A DNA stretch of 23,148 nt from Amphimedon queenslandica (Eukaryota; Porifera; Demospongiae; Haplosclerida; Niphatidae): contig NW_003546428.1 in the NCBI RefSeq assembly GCF_000090795.2, forward strand, positions 70,251-93,398, read 5' to 3'. A program made the translations under genes and the position numbers. Positions within the stretch are counted from its first letter, which is position 1. Every line of letters starts with the position of its first letter. The notes under the pieces are model-generated. The model was not told the DNA's origin, did no database searches, and saw nothing but the letters and a program-made list of their open reading frames with translations. Of this stretch, positions 1 through 8,180 are shown piece by piece.

Positions 1-124
1 GTCGAATTACTCTCCTTTCGTTTTTTGTCGCATTCTTAGGATAAACCTTGTCTACAAGGTAGTTATAGACAGCTCCAAGAAGATCCTTTTCCACCTGAGA
101 CGATTCTGACAAACTCACATCCAT
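1..124 (-). CDS. Start of an integrase-like (GIN/KRBA2-type) ORF, truncated by window edge
   Basis: An open frame starts at the ATG complementary to 122-124 and stays open for 41 codons to the left edge. The protein begins MDVSLSESSQ and includes YLVDKVYPKNATKNERRVIR near residues 23-42. A short acidic leader followed by a 'YP..A.K...RV(I/V)R' stretch resembles the segment just before the zinc-binding HHCC domain in retrotransposon-derived integrase proteins of the GIN/KRBA2 type, which are common in invertebrate genomes. No catalytic or zinc-binding residue is inside the window, so the call rests on the lead-in only. It is transcribed away from the Helitron remnant, and codon usage looks normal. 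It could be an active element, a domesticated gene or a fragment. Confidence 0.4.
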   Translation of the reverse strand, partial: MDVSLSESSQVEKDLLGAVYNYLVDKVYPKNATKNERRVIR

Positions 125-379
125 CTTATCGAGCACTTAAGCAAACACGTGCGCATAATACTAGTCCCCTTGTGATGGGGACCAGTTTTCATCAGCTGGG
201 ACTTGTTATTACTGTCCAAAAATGGCCCCCGGGGACATGTTTTGGCAGGGGACCTGTTTTTTCGTGACAGGTCAAACTGGTGCCAAATTTTTAGAAAAAA
301 TAAATGTGTTAGATGAAGAATTTCAGGCAATTTAAGTACCATGTTGGCTCCAATATGGGGCACAAATTACTATAGGTTC
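125..379. other. Non-coding, G/C-palindrome-containing spacer between integrase ORF and Helitron
   Basis: No convincing gene is seen. The stretch holds small self-complementary motifs such as CCCCTTGTGATGGGG (about 166-180) and GGCCCCCGGGG (about 222-233). It lies upstream of the minus-strand integrase-like ATG and could contain its promoter or 5' leader. An 82-codon minus-strand frame across it has no recognisable content. Confidence 0.35.
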
Positions 380-1200
380 TGTTTAAAGGGTGAAGTCAAA
401 GCAATGATTGCTGAGTATGGCTCACCAACACTTTTCCTAACATGAACTTGTGCAGAATACAATTCAGCTGATATAGCACAATAGTTAAGAATAGTAAATA
501 ATGCACCACAATCATATCATATTTCTAGATTATGTCCTGAGGACCCTGTTTCAGTATCATGACAATTTTCATATAATTTTAAGGATTTCTTTAACATAGT
601 CATTGTCCATAAAGGTGTTCTGGGCAAAGTAGAGCAATTATGTTAAAAAAGAATGTGAAATGCGTGGAGCGCCTCAATATCACATCATCTTAAGGATTAA
701 AAACACTCCTATTGTCAGTATCAATCGTCCAGGAGAAGTCTTTTCTTTCATACAAAATAGAATTACCTGTCATGTACCAGATAGTAATTTGTCTCCTGAC
801 TTTAATTTTTAAGTGCAGCAAATACTGCAAGCGAAATATTAAAGTCGGCAAGACCTATGTGTCTAGATGCCGATTTGATTTTCCTAGACCAGTACAAGAT
901 AGTATTTGCATCAATGATGTTGAAAATAGCTTGAAATCATGCAATAAAATATATTGTCTCAAACGAAATGAAAAAGAAGTTCGAGTCAACAACTGCAATC
1001 CTTTACTGTTAAAATTGTGGCGTGCAAGTATGGACTTGAAATACATAGAAGAGAGGAGTCTTTCCTTAACAGAGTATGTAACTGGATATGTCACTAAAGC
1101 AGAAAAGAGTCATGCACAGGACTTCTGGGATGAAGTCAGCAGCTGTGACAACATATACAGCAGGCTTTTGGAAAATTGGAGAAAAATTACTCCAAGCTAA
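380..1200 (+). pseudogene. Helitron Rep/HUH endonuclease region, degenerate
   Basis: The frame at about 392-440 reads EVKAMIAEYGSPTLFLT, then AEYNSADIAQ and, near 540, CPEDPVSVS, blocks characteristic of the Helitron-like N-terminal domain. The HUH motif should follow 'RGAP.YH'. Here 663-683 read RGAPQYH, so the first histidine is glutamine (CAA, 675-677). The frame then shifts. The 712-1200 segment keeps CSKYCKRNIKVGKTY, FDFPRP, LKRNEKEVRVNN, NPLLLKLWRA and YVTGYVTKAEKS. The last of these lies in the region where Rep Tyr-containing helices occur in related proteins. In the family this domain nicks and rejoins single-stranded DNA. Loss of one HUH histidine plus stops means no activity is expected. 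Confidence 0.75.
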
Positions 1201-1520
1201 AAAAGTAGCACTACATGAAGCTTCTCAGTGAATGTTTGTACATAAAATCAGTAACTGTACAGTACATTAATGTGTACTTGCCTCAGAAGAGCAGAAAAAT
1301 CAAAAACTATTCCTATTTAACTAAAATGGATTGATGTTCTAAAGACATTTTTTTCCTAACATAATTGAAGACTTTTTCCAACAAGACCGAATAACATGGA
1401 AGATGTATGTCTTCACTAATTTTTTGCTAATAACAAATTTGATACAATAGGACAAAATGGAGAAAAAGAATACAAACTTCGATCAAGCCAGTCCTTCCAA
1501 ACCATAGGAAATTTAATCCT

Positions 1521-3290
1521 ATGCAACAAGCGGAAATAGACAATTTTTATTACTCGCTCATATTTTTCTTTGGACTTTTTACAGATGAGAGCACACTCGT
1601 AATGGAAGGGAAAAAATGGAAGATGCTTTTAGGCATCACAGAGAAGCATCTATACGTGGCATTAAGAATCATTTCATCAAACTGCCAAAAATTATTAGAA
1701 GCTGAACGTCATTGGAACAAAATAGTCAATGCAAGAAATAAAGCTTGTTTTACTGAACAACTTTTTGATAACAAGAAAGATGATGAGCCTCAATTACTGG
1801 GTTAAATAATGGAAGCAGTAGCTAATATTGCTGACATGCACATAAATGTACCTAATTAAACAGTAGAGCAAAGAGAGGCAATGCTTAATGTAGATCAAAA
1901 AAAAATTTTTTGATAAAATTAAGAGTCATCTTATAAGTCAAAAAGAACGTGAAAACTTATTAGAGAATAAGTCTTCAAGACTACTTAGATTGCATAATAT
2001 CAAACCGCTAAGAATGTTTATTAGTGGTGTAGGTGGAACTGGTAAATCATAGTTAATAGAAGGAATAAAATCGCTAGTACATATGGTATCCAAAAAGTGG
2101 TGAAATTATGTGTGCCATAGCACCACCGACAGGTATAGCCGTAATTAATGTAGGCGGACAAACAGTACATAGATTATTTCAGTTTCCAATACAGCATGAG
2201 GGAAAGAGAGCTGGATATTTGGTTTCGAGTAAAGAAGGTCAGAAGAGAATAAAAATGACACTTAAAATATTAAGAATTATAATTGTAAACAAGGTATCTA
2301 TGGTGTCCAATCTAAATCTAGCATAATTACACAAGCGCTTAGAACATATATTTGGAACTGATGAATGGTTTGCATCTATAATTTTTATTTGTAGGTGACC
2401 TCTTCCAGTTGCCACCAGTTAATGGTAGGCCAGTATTTTATAAAATTAGCAACAAACTAGTAAAAACTAGACTTGGAGCAGCAAATGCAGTTAACATACA
2501 GAAAGAAACAGAATATGATGAACTAAAATCAATGAGCGAAAAAAGGAGACAAAACATACTTTAAGATGCTTGATTCTGTTAGGTATGGATGTTGGACTGA
2601 TGAAACTATTGATACACTTAAGAATCGCGTATTTGAAGTTTCAATACAAGAAAAATATAAGGAATTGGAAAGTGAAGCGACAAGTCCTCCAATTTGCCTA
2701 TTTTCTAAGGTAGAAGCCAACCAAAAAATTAATGAATTAATGTTAGAAAGTCTAGAAGGTGAGAAAATAGAATTAGCATGTGTTGATGTTGATGTTGTTG
2801 AAGGGGCAGCCCAGCAAAATTTCACAAAAGACATAAGAAAAATTAGAGAAACTAAAAGATCAACCAAGCAAAACAACTGCTTTAGAAACTATTTTCTTCA
2901 GCAGTAGGCTGTACAGTAATGCTAAGACGCAACATTCATGTGAAGGCAGGATTAGTTAATGGTGCCATTGGTACAGTAATTGGTATTTATGCTACAACTA
3001 TATCAATTAAATTCGATCATATTGATGTACCTTGTTACATAAAAAGGGTTGCATCCACATTTATGCTTTCTCAGAATTTGTACATACATAGGAAACAGTT
3101 TCCTATTGTACTTTCTTATGCTATGACTATACATAAATGTCAGGGCCTCTGACTAGTTACAGCCATTATTGACTAGTGGACTCATGTTTTCGGGGATGGT
3201 ATGGCATATGTTGCATTGTCTCGTGTACTTATGATATTATCATTTCATCCTCTCTCTGTTAAAGTTAGTAATCCGTACATTAATAAAAAT
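1521..3290 (+). pseudogene. Helitron PIF1-family helicase domain, degenerate
   Basis: Segments in several frames reconstruct the motif order of a PIF1 superfamily 1 helicase. A linker at 1521-1805 includes YYSLIFFFG and DDEPQLLG. Walker A, GVGGTGKS, is at 2026-2049 and is followed at once by a stop. Motif Ia is CAIAPPTGIAVINVGGQTVH from 2110. The Walker B region near 2281 reads IIIVNKVSMVS, where the family has VDEVSMVS, so the catalytic DE pair is NK. After a frameshift come VGDLFQLPPVNGRPVF (about 2395) and LDSVRYG..TDETIDTLKNRVFEVS (2566 on). MLRRNIHVKAGLVNGAIGTV starts at 2919, TIHKCQGL ends at 3152, and YVALSRV is near 3210. In Helitrons this domain unwinds donor DNA. Confidence 0.85.
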
Positions 3291-3299
3291 AACCACCTC

Positions 3300-4010
3300 A
3301 TAACTAAATTTCAAAATGATTTACCGCAAATCAAGAAAATATGAGAAAAGAACAGAAAGATTCAAGCGACTGGTGTAATTGATGATGGTGAACCTTCTAG
3401 TAAGAATGCCAAGGTGTCTGTATGTCATGTATGAAGTACTAGTAATAGTACTGTTTGTAGCAAAAAATGTAAGAGTACAGATTTACAAAAGTTTAATTGC
3501 CCTAAGAAGAGTAAAATAGTGATAATAATGCTTTGATTCTGCCTCGCCCCAAAAAAAAAAGTTGATGTGAACAGTAGTACTGCCGATACTTCTTTGGCAT
3601 TGCCTTGCTCTGAAACAGATGATAAATTTATTGTTTAAAAGACATAAAAAACAAATATAATGTCAAAGATGATGATAGTTGTAGTAGTCTCATTACATTT
3701 ATAAAACTCCCTAACATTTATTGTAAACCGAAAACAGATAAAGCCAAGTGTGTTGTAAGTAAGGACCATTGTAGTTGCAGTCTGATTGTATCTTTAAAAC
3801 TCTCAAGCATTAAATTAAAGACAAGTAATTCAAAAAAGATGATGTCATCTTTACATTTGATAAGCCTCCCTATCCAGATGTCGTGAGGAGACAATTGGAT
3901 TATGTTTACTACCCTGGTAATGAAGAATTTCAAAGGTGGTGTGAGATTTTAAACCTTAAGTTTGTAACAGGTGCTAAAATCTTACCTGTTAGTCCAGCAA
4001 CACCATTGTC
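3300..4010 (+). pseudogene. Helitron linker between helicase and OTU protease
   Basis: The first half (3300-3830) is a Lys/Ser/Cys-rich reading with many stops, and little can be recognised. From about 3852 to 4020 one frame stays open and contains FDKPPYPDVVRRQL, YYPGNEEFQRWCEILN and TGAKILPVSPATPL, a segment I recognise as usually preceding the OTU domain in animal Helitrons. Its function is unknown. It sits directly before the OTU remnant with no identifiable intron. Confidence 0.55.
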
Positions 4011-4024
4011 AGATATGAGTTCCT

Positions 4025-4450
4025 AATAGTACTCTTGATGTCCCTGGTGATGGAAAATGTTTATTTTATGCCATTTCTTATCATTACTGGGTCAATTTCT
4101 CAGCATTACAAATTACGGGAAGCAATTATCAGTATCATGTCAAACTGTGAAGAAGAATTGTTTAATAGTACGTTAAGTGCAACTAGATATTCAAGCATAT
4201 ATGATTACATAAATATGTCCAAAATGTATTGAAATTATGTCTGGGCTACTGAGACAAAGATTATTACACTATCTGCAATATTAGGTACAACAATATATAT
4301 TCATATTCACTTACTCCTACTTCTGTTGGCTGGACTAGATATGGAACCCAACCTTTATATGGCATTCCTTGTGATACAAGTACACCTACTTTATATTTAA
4401 GGCATGTTGGTACTAATGATTTCCAGTCTATTAATATTTCTTAAGCATTG
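4025..4450 (+). pseudogene. OTU-family cysteine protease domain of the Helitron, degenerate
   Basis: VPGDGKCLFYAISY (4040-4081) is the OTU active-site block, with the Asp codon at 4049-4051 and the nucleophilic Cys codon at 4058-4060 intact. A frameshift leads to TGSISQHYKLREAI and IYDYINMSKMY (to 4229), a stop, then WATETKIITLSAILGTTIYI. A further shift gives GWTRYGTQPLY and LYLRHVGTNDFQSI near 4395-4436. In OTU proteases the catalytic His sits in an 'H(Y/F)..(V/I)' motif. The corresponding position here reads D in NDFQSI, so the dyad is probably lost. OTU enzymes cleave ubiquitin-type isopeptide bonds, but the role in Helitrons is not established. Confidence 0.75.
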
Positions 4451-4480
4451 ATTGTTGATGGAAAGTGGGTATGGTAAAAG

Positions 4481-5063
4481 GGAGGTCCATCATCTTAATG
4501 ACATTGCTTGTTTAATGTGAGTTATATTTCACTGCATTTGCAATGACATTGATGTCTCTGTGTGTGTGCATGTGAAAACCATTGTTGCATATCTACTCAG
4601 TATTTCTCAGTATAAAGCAATCTAACTACATTCAGGATGTGAGATTAATGAATGTATAACATTGAATATGGATTACTTGTTGTTATAATGGACAGGGAGA
4701 GGGTGTGAAAGAGTTTTACTGTTGTTAGCATTAATTCAAATTTGTGTGACTATCATTTATGTAAGATACAGGGTTACGAAGAGAGGAAGCTGTCATTATC
4801 AAATCTGGATCTTGTTTGTGGTTTGTACTGCATGTATATTACAAAAAACAGGTGCGTATGGATTTGGGCTCTGCTGAAAAGTTTTGAATTAGTGACAAGA
4901 CAAAATTGAGTAACATTAAGATTTGTTATTCTACATGTAGTATTATTGGAGCCGTCATTCTGTACATATAATAATAATTATCATGCATGTTAATACTGCC
5001 AGCCATGCTGTGCACATTACATATACATAAAGTATACCAGTGACATAGATCAAATGAGCCGCA
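4481..5063. other. Non-coding AT-rich sequence
   Basis: No open frame of note and no RNA gene were seen. The stretch may include the unlocated 3' end of the Helitron. It contains short TATACATA/ACATGTA microsatellite-like runs. Confidence 0.4.
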
Positions 5064-5210
5064 AGGTCTGCCACTTGTGATAGCAGACCTGCCACAGCCA
5101 TGGGTCTGCTATTATGACAGCAGACCTGCGCACAGGTCTGCTATCATGACAGCAGACCTGCGCACAGGTCTCCTATCTCGGTAGCAGACCTGTTGTTGTA
5201 ATAGCAGACA
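5064..5210. repeat. Tandem array of ~32-bp palindromic units (AGGTCTGCTA...AGCAGACCT)
   Basis: About four and a half units follow each other. Two central units share AGGTCTGCTATCATGACAG or a close variant, then CAGACCTGCGCAC. Each unit is itself an inverted repeat: AGGTCTGCT pairs with AGCAGACCT around an 8-10-base loop. Outer units are diverged (AGGTCTGCCACTTGTGATAG, AGGTCTCCTATCTCGGTAG). A related half-unit, GATAGCAGACCTTTGG, occurs downstream at about 5357-5372. No protein is encoded. The array could be a satellite seed, a transposon sub-terminal repeat or a binding-site cluster. Confidence 0.85.
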
Positions 5211-5404
5211 GTCACATGTCTTTTTGTTCTACTGCGCATGCTCAGTACACTTTAATATGGCTACTACCTTTGCTTGAGTATATTTTCTTCCAGATGGCTA
5301 CCTTTGACCAAGTACACTTTATATTGTATATACAATAGGTGGCAGTGCTCTATGGCAGATAGCAGACCTTTGGCCTTGGTTTTGAGTGTTACTGGTTGCA
5401 TAAC

Positions 5405-5427
5405 AGCCGTAGGCTTCGCCTCGGGCT
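5405..5427. repeat. CpG-containing nested hairpin with TTCG loop
   Basis: AGCCGTAGGCTTCGCCTCGGGCT can fold with inner arms AGGC/GCCT around a TTCG-type loop and outer arms AGCC/GGGCT. It stands out by base composition from its AT-rich surroundings and resembles the small dispersed CpG-rich palindromes near 6516-6545. Confidence 0.4.
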
Positions 5428-5891
5428 GCTATCCAACCATTAACACCCTTAACCTCAGCCCCTTTTCATGTACGTTATTTTATATAATAAGCAGGTCATG
5501 AAAGTATCGTAGCTAAGGATTGCAATAGTAAGCAATATTATGTATAAAATACATGTATGAGAAACATAGTAGATGCTACCATTGTCAACATTACTTAGTA
5601 AACATCACATTCATACTTCATGCATGTACTTACTTGGCACAAGAAGTACAATGTGGTGGTAAAGATTGAGGTCTGACTTGAAATGAGATTCAAAGGTTGG
5701 AAGGATGTTTCTCTTTGTGAGCACATGTATCTTGTGGTTTTTAATGCATGTTTGTGGCAAACAATTAGTATCATGCATACACATTGTATATTTAGTATGT
5801 AGCATATATTAGAAATGCAGTAGATTATTGGTGTATTTCATGCACTTGTAGTGCTTGATAATTATCAGGCATAACTTTTATCCTTTTATAG

Positions 5892-5940
5892 TTTGATGTG
5901 TATAATGGAGGAACCAGGAATACAAAAGTTGATGTGATTG
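5892..5940 (+). other. Candidate small exon (unknown gene)
   Basis: This 49-nt segment is preceded by a pyrimidine-rich acceptor (CCTTTTATAG) and followed by a donor-like GTAATG. One frame is open and reads FDVYNGGTRNTKVDVI. It is paired by position and sense with the piece at 6204-6272, but the splice phases do not match by simple joining, so either a boundary is wrong or the gene is broken. I do not recognise the protein. Confidence 0.2.
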
Positions 5941-6203
5941 GTAATGACTCATTACCGTTTGTACTATTGTTATATTACCATGTTTGTTTACATTGCTTGC
6001 TTTTGATGTGTTTTTATTACTATGCTTTACAAGTTATGATAGCTGGAAAGGATTTGGCGATTATTTAGCAATAGTTTCATTGCTTATTATTGGAATGTGC
6101 AATATATCATTAGCATTAGTTGTAACATTGTTATAGCCTTGGATTTATAGTTAGTATTAAAAGTTTCATGTTTGATTTCTATATTTTATACTTACTATTT
6201 TAG

Positions 6204-6272
6204 GTTGTAAATGACGATGGCACTATTCCTGTTTGTGTACGTATTCAGTATGTCCATAATAATGACTATTAG
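6204..6272 (+). other. Candidate terminal small exon (unknown gene)
   Basis: The segment follows an acceptor-like TACTATTTTAG and reads VVNDDGTIPVCVRIQYVHN and a few more residues before TAG at 6270-6272. A GTAAGA follows the stop immediately, which looks like a donor site and is odd for a terminal exon. No family is recognised. It may be a chance open frame. Confidence 0.2.
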
Positions 6273-6341
6273 GTAAGATTTAATTTTTAAAATCATGCAT
6301 TATGATAATGTCAATTTTTTGTCTAGAAATATTAAAAGAAA

Positions 6342-6584
6342 CTACAGGCAATCAGCATTCATGTCTTGCCAAACACTTAGCATTGCTAATGTATTTTCAT
6401 CCTGGCTTTTTGCTGATGTATTCTTAATTGACAGTTTCATTTTTTTAATGTTTTTTATTATAATGAAAAGTTTTTTAAAGTAATTGTACTTAGTAAAAGT
6501 TACAGTTCTTAATTGAGGTCCCTCGGGACCTTGGCCTACGGCCCTACCTCCACCCCTGCCAGCTCTCCTTAGTAGATTGGCATA
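6342..6584 (-). CDS. Candidate third exon of proline-rich gene (Arg/Gly-rich)
   Basis: After the acceptor TTCCGTAATAG a frame is open for 80 codons to the TAG at 6342-6344. It begins YANLLRRAGRGGGRAVGQGP, an Arg/Gly-rich stretch. It joins in phase 0 to the exon ending at 6635, leaving an intron of exactly 50 nt (6585-6634) with a GTAAGT donor. After about residue 27 the composition turns AT-rich and Lys/Ile-rich. A GTAACT follows that point, so the true exon may stop near 6508 and the rest be intron. The phase agreement supports a real junction. The function is unknown. Confidence 0.35.
   Translation of the reverse strand, partial: YANLLRRAGRGGGRAVGQGPEGPQLRTVTFTKYNYFKKLFIIIKNIKKMKLSIKNTSAKSQDENTLAMLSVWQDMNADCL
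6516..6531. repeat. Perfect short palindrome AGGTCCCTCGGGACCT
   Basis: A 7-bp stem (AGGTCCC/GGGACCT) flanks a 2-base loop. It is followed directly by GGCCTACGGCC, a second small hairpin. The motif lies inside the possible third exon of the minus-strand proline-rich gene, where it would encode an Arg/Gly-rich stretch. Confidence 0.45.
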
Positions 6585-6634
6585 CTATTACGGAATATAA
6601 ACATAATAGTAAGTACATGATAGTGAGGACTTAC

Positions 6635-7038
6635 TATTTGTCTGTTGACAGCCCTCAGCTGGGTAATTATGTGCTGCCTTTGCAGTTGCAGCAAAGGCAG
6701 TCCTGAAGCAGGAGGGGCTCCTCCAGAAGGAAGCACGGGTGCTCCTTCAGGAGGGAGAAATGGTGCCCCTTCAGGAGGAAGCACTGGCGGGCCTCCATCT
6801 ACTGGAGGTGGTGGGCCTCCAGCTCTTTCAAGTGCTGGAGGTGGTGGTGGATGTGGCCTGTCTAGTTGTGGTTGTGGTGGTGGCGAGTCAAATGAAGGTG
6901 ACTGTGGTGGCCCTCCATCTCCAGCTACTGGAGGTGGCAGACCTCCAGCTACTGGTAGAGCTGGTAGTGGTGGCGGGACTCCGGGAGGTTGTGGTAGCGG
7001 GCCTCCGGGAGGTGGTGGTGGAGGACCTCCATCTCCAG
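6635..7038 (-). CDS. Proline-rich exon of an unidentified multi-exon gene
   Basis: The exon is bounded by acceptor TGTCCAATAG (intron side just above 7038) and donor GTAAGT (starting 6634). It encodes about 134 residues of proline-rich sequence with blocks such as GGPPPPPPGGPLPQPPGVPP, SPSFDSPPPQPQ and four VLPPEGAP-like repeats, ending LLQLQRQHIITQLRAVNRQI. Poly-Pro tracts of this kind bind profilin, SH3, WW or EVH1 domains in actin regulators such as WASP, VASP and formins. No diagnostic domain is visible here. The opposite strand is also open (Gly-rich) because of the repeat composition. I prefer the minus strand because of the donor and the in-phase third exon. Confidence 0.4.
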
Positions 7039-8057
7039 CTATTGGACAGGTCCAAAATGAGCGGTCACATGGCATAATTTTTCTGATTACTTTCCGTACA
7101 CTATTATTTACTTTGTACAGGAAACTCAATGGGCTTTAAATTGTACGAGCCCCTATCTCTTTTTAGGATAAGCAATACCCAAGTCCCTGGTTGTGTAACT
7201 ATTCTCAATCGTCATACCTATGTTTTTAGTGAGTATCATCCGCATGAGAAAAACTTTGTGTGGAACAATTACCGTTTTATTGTGGGGTCCGCCTTTTGTA
7301 CTATTTCTTCGTGTACAAAATGACTCCTCAATGAAAATTTTTTAGTTTTGAAAGTTTATAACAAAAGAATAAAAATGTTTTGCCAAATTCCCGGGTTATT
7401 TGAAAAAAGTACATATTTACTAACCAATGAGTACAAGAAAAGGATAAAAATACAAAACTTTGTCTGGATCATTTTTGAAGTAAAGACAAGCAGTGATGAA
7501 GCATAGGCTGTTTTGATATGACTAAGCAAAACCATTTTTCACACATTGCTATTTCTACTAGCTTCACAGGCTTATCTAATAACAGACAAGAACCCTAGAA
7601 AGACTATGTTTAGGCTGAGTAGCCACTAACAGACCACATCAAAGATTTGACTTACAGGAACTTCTTGGTGTCTCAAAAAAGGGTAAAGTAGATTGAGGAG
7701 GGTAAAGTAGATTGAGGAAGCCTTTTTAACATCTTACACAACAAATCATAGTACAGGGATTCTTACAAGGCAAAAAAAGTTGTCCATTTCACTGAATTTT
7801 CTCAGCAAACGCTTGCCATCCTTACATACGCATATGAGAAAACTTGCATTTTCACTGGTGAGTATGAACTTCTAGAAAGCCATAGAAAGTCTCCAGATGA
7901 CCCACTTTTGCACAAGAAAGTAGCTATAGAGCTTGAACTGAGACCTGTTACAAGTCTTCATTTTCCCACAATTACTCGTTGCTACGGTAATTGTCAAATA
8001 TTTCAAATGAATATCATTAAAAATGCATGAACGCTTATTGTATTGCAATTTCTGGAC
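7039..8057 (-). other. Probable intron of the proline-rich gene; holds a small tandem repeat
   Basis: No recognisable exon was found between the two proline-rich blocks. The boundaries are tentative: the 5' side would use GTCCAG, a weak donor, and its phase does not match the 7038 acceptor. A missed exon or another donor is therefore likely. Confidence 0.3.
7681..7718. repeat. Perfect 19-bp direct tandem duplication
   Basis: The unit GGGTAAAGTAGATTGAGGA occurs twice back to back with no mismatch. It looks like a recent replication slip. Confidence 0.85.
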
Positions 8058-8180
8058 CTGAGGAGGCGGACCTCCAGCTACTGGTAGAGCTGGTGGTGGT
8101 AGTGGTCGTGGGCCTTCGGGAGGTGGTGGTGGTGGAGGCCCTCCAGATACTGGTGGTCCATGATACTCATCATAGTCCAT
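8058..8180 (-). CDS. Candidate first/upstream exon of the proline-rich gene
   Basis: From an ATG complementary to 8178-8180 the frame reads MDYDEYHGPPVSGGPPPPPP and continues through RPLPPPALPVAGG to a CAG|GT at 8058/8057, which is 41 codons. An acceptor-like TTTCTTATTGTTTGGTAG lies just upstream of the ATG, so it may be an internal exon instead. The block CCAGCTCTACCAGTAGCTGGAGGT is shared almost exactly with the exon at 6635-7038, which shows an internal duplication. The opposite strand closes by stops on both sides within 35 codons here, which favours the minus strand for both blocks. Confidence 0.4.

Larger units (their letters stand above)
380..4480 (+). mobile_element. Degenerate autonomous Helitron (Rep - PIF1 helicase - OTU)
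   Basis: Conserved blocks occur in the expected order on one strand: a Helitron-like N-terminal/Rep region (380-1200), a linker (1521-1900), a PIF1-family helicase (about 1960-3240), a second linker (3300-4010) and an OTU-type cysteine protease (about 4025-4450). Rep-Hel-OTU is an established architecture for animal Helitrons, which transpose by rolling-circle replication. At least a dozen stops and several frameshifts break the frame, and key catalytic residues are altered, so this copy is dead. I could not place its termini (5' TC, 3' hairpin plus CTRR) with confidence, and the stated limits are the limits of recognisable coding homology. Confidence 0.8.
5211..6340. other. Mostly non-coding; two small exon-like pieces on the plus strand
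   Basis: Apart from the hairpin at 5405 and the exon-like pieces at 5892 and 6204, I see no supportable gene. Plus-strand frames at 5274-5501 and 6295-6483 and a minus-strand frame at 5611-5805 lack recognisable motifs or splice support. Confidence 0.35.

Noticed and set aside
115..363. 82-codon minus-strand ORF upstream of the integrase-like start
   Set aside because: It has no recognisable motif and overlaps the integrase-like start in another frame. It looks like chance.
5064..5210. CRISPR array
   Set aside because: The units are contiguous palindromes without unique spacers, and the window is eukaryotic.
6645..7139. Plus-strand Gly-rich ORF (and an overlapping Val/Leu-rich frame at 6739-7077) as a collagen- or GRP-like gene
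   Set aside because: The open frames arise from the GGT/CCA repeat composition. The sister block at 8.06-8.18 kb closes quickly on the plus strand, while the minus strand has donor and phase support.
7129..7323. 64-codon plus-strand ORF beginning MGFKLYEPLSLFRIS
   Set aside because: No motif and no splice partner were found, and it falls in the probable intron of the proline-rich gene.
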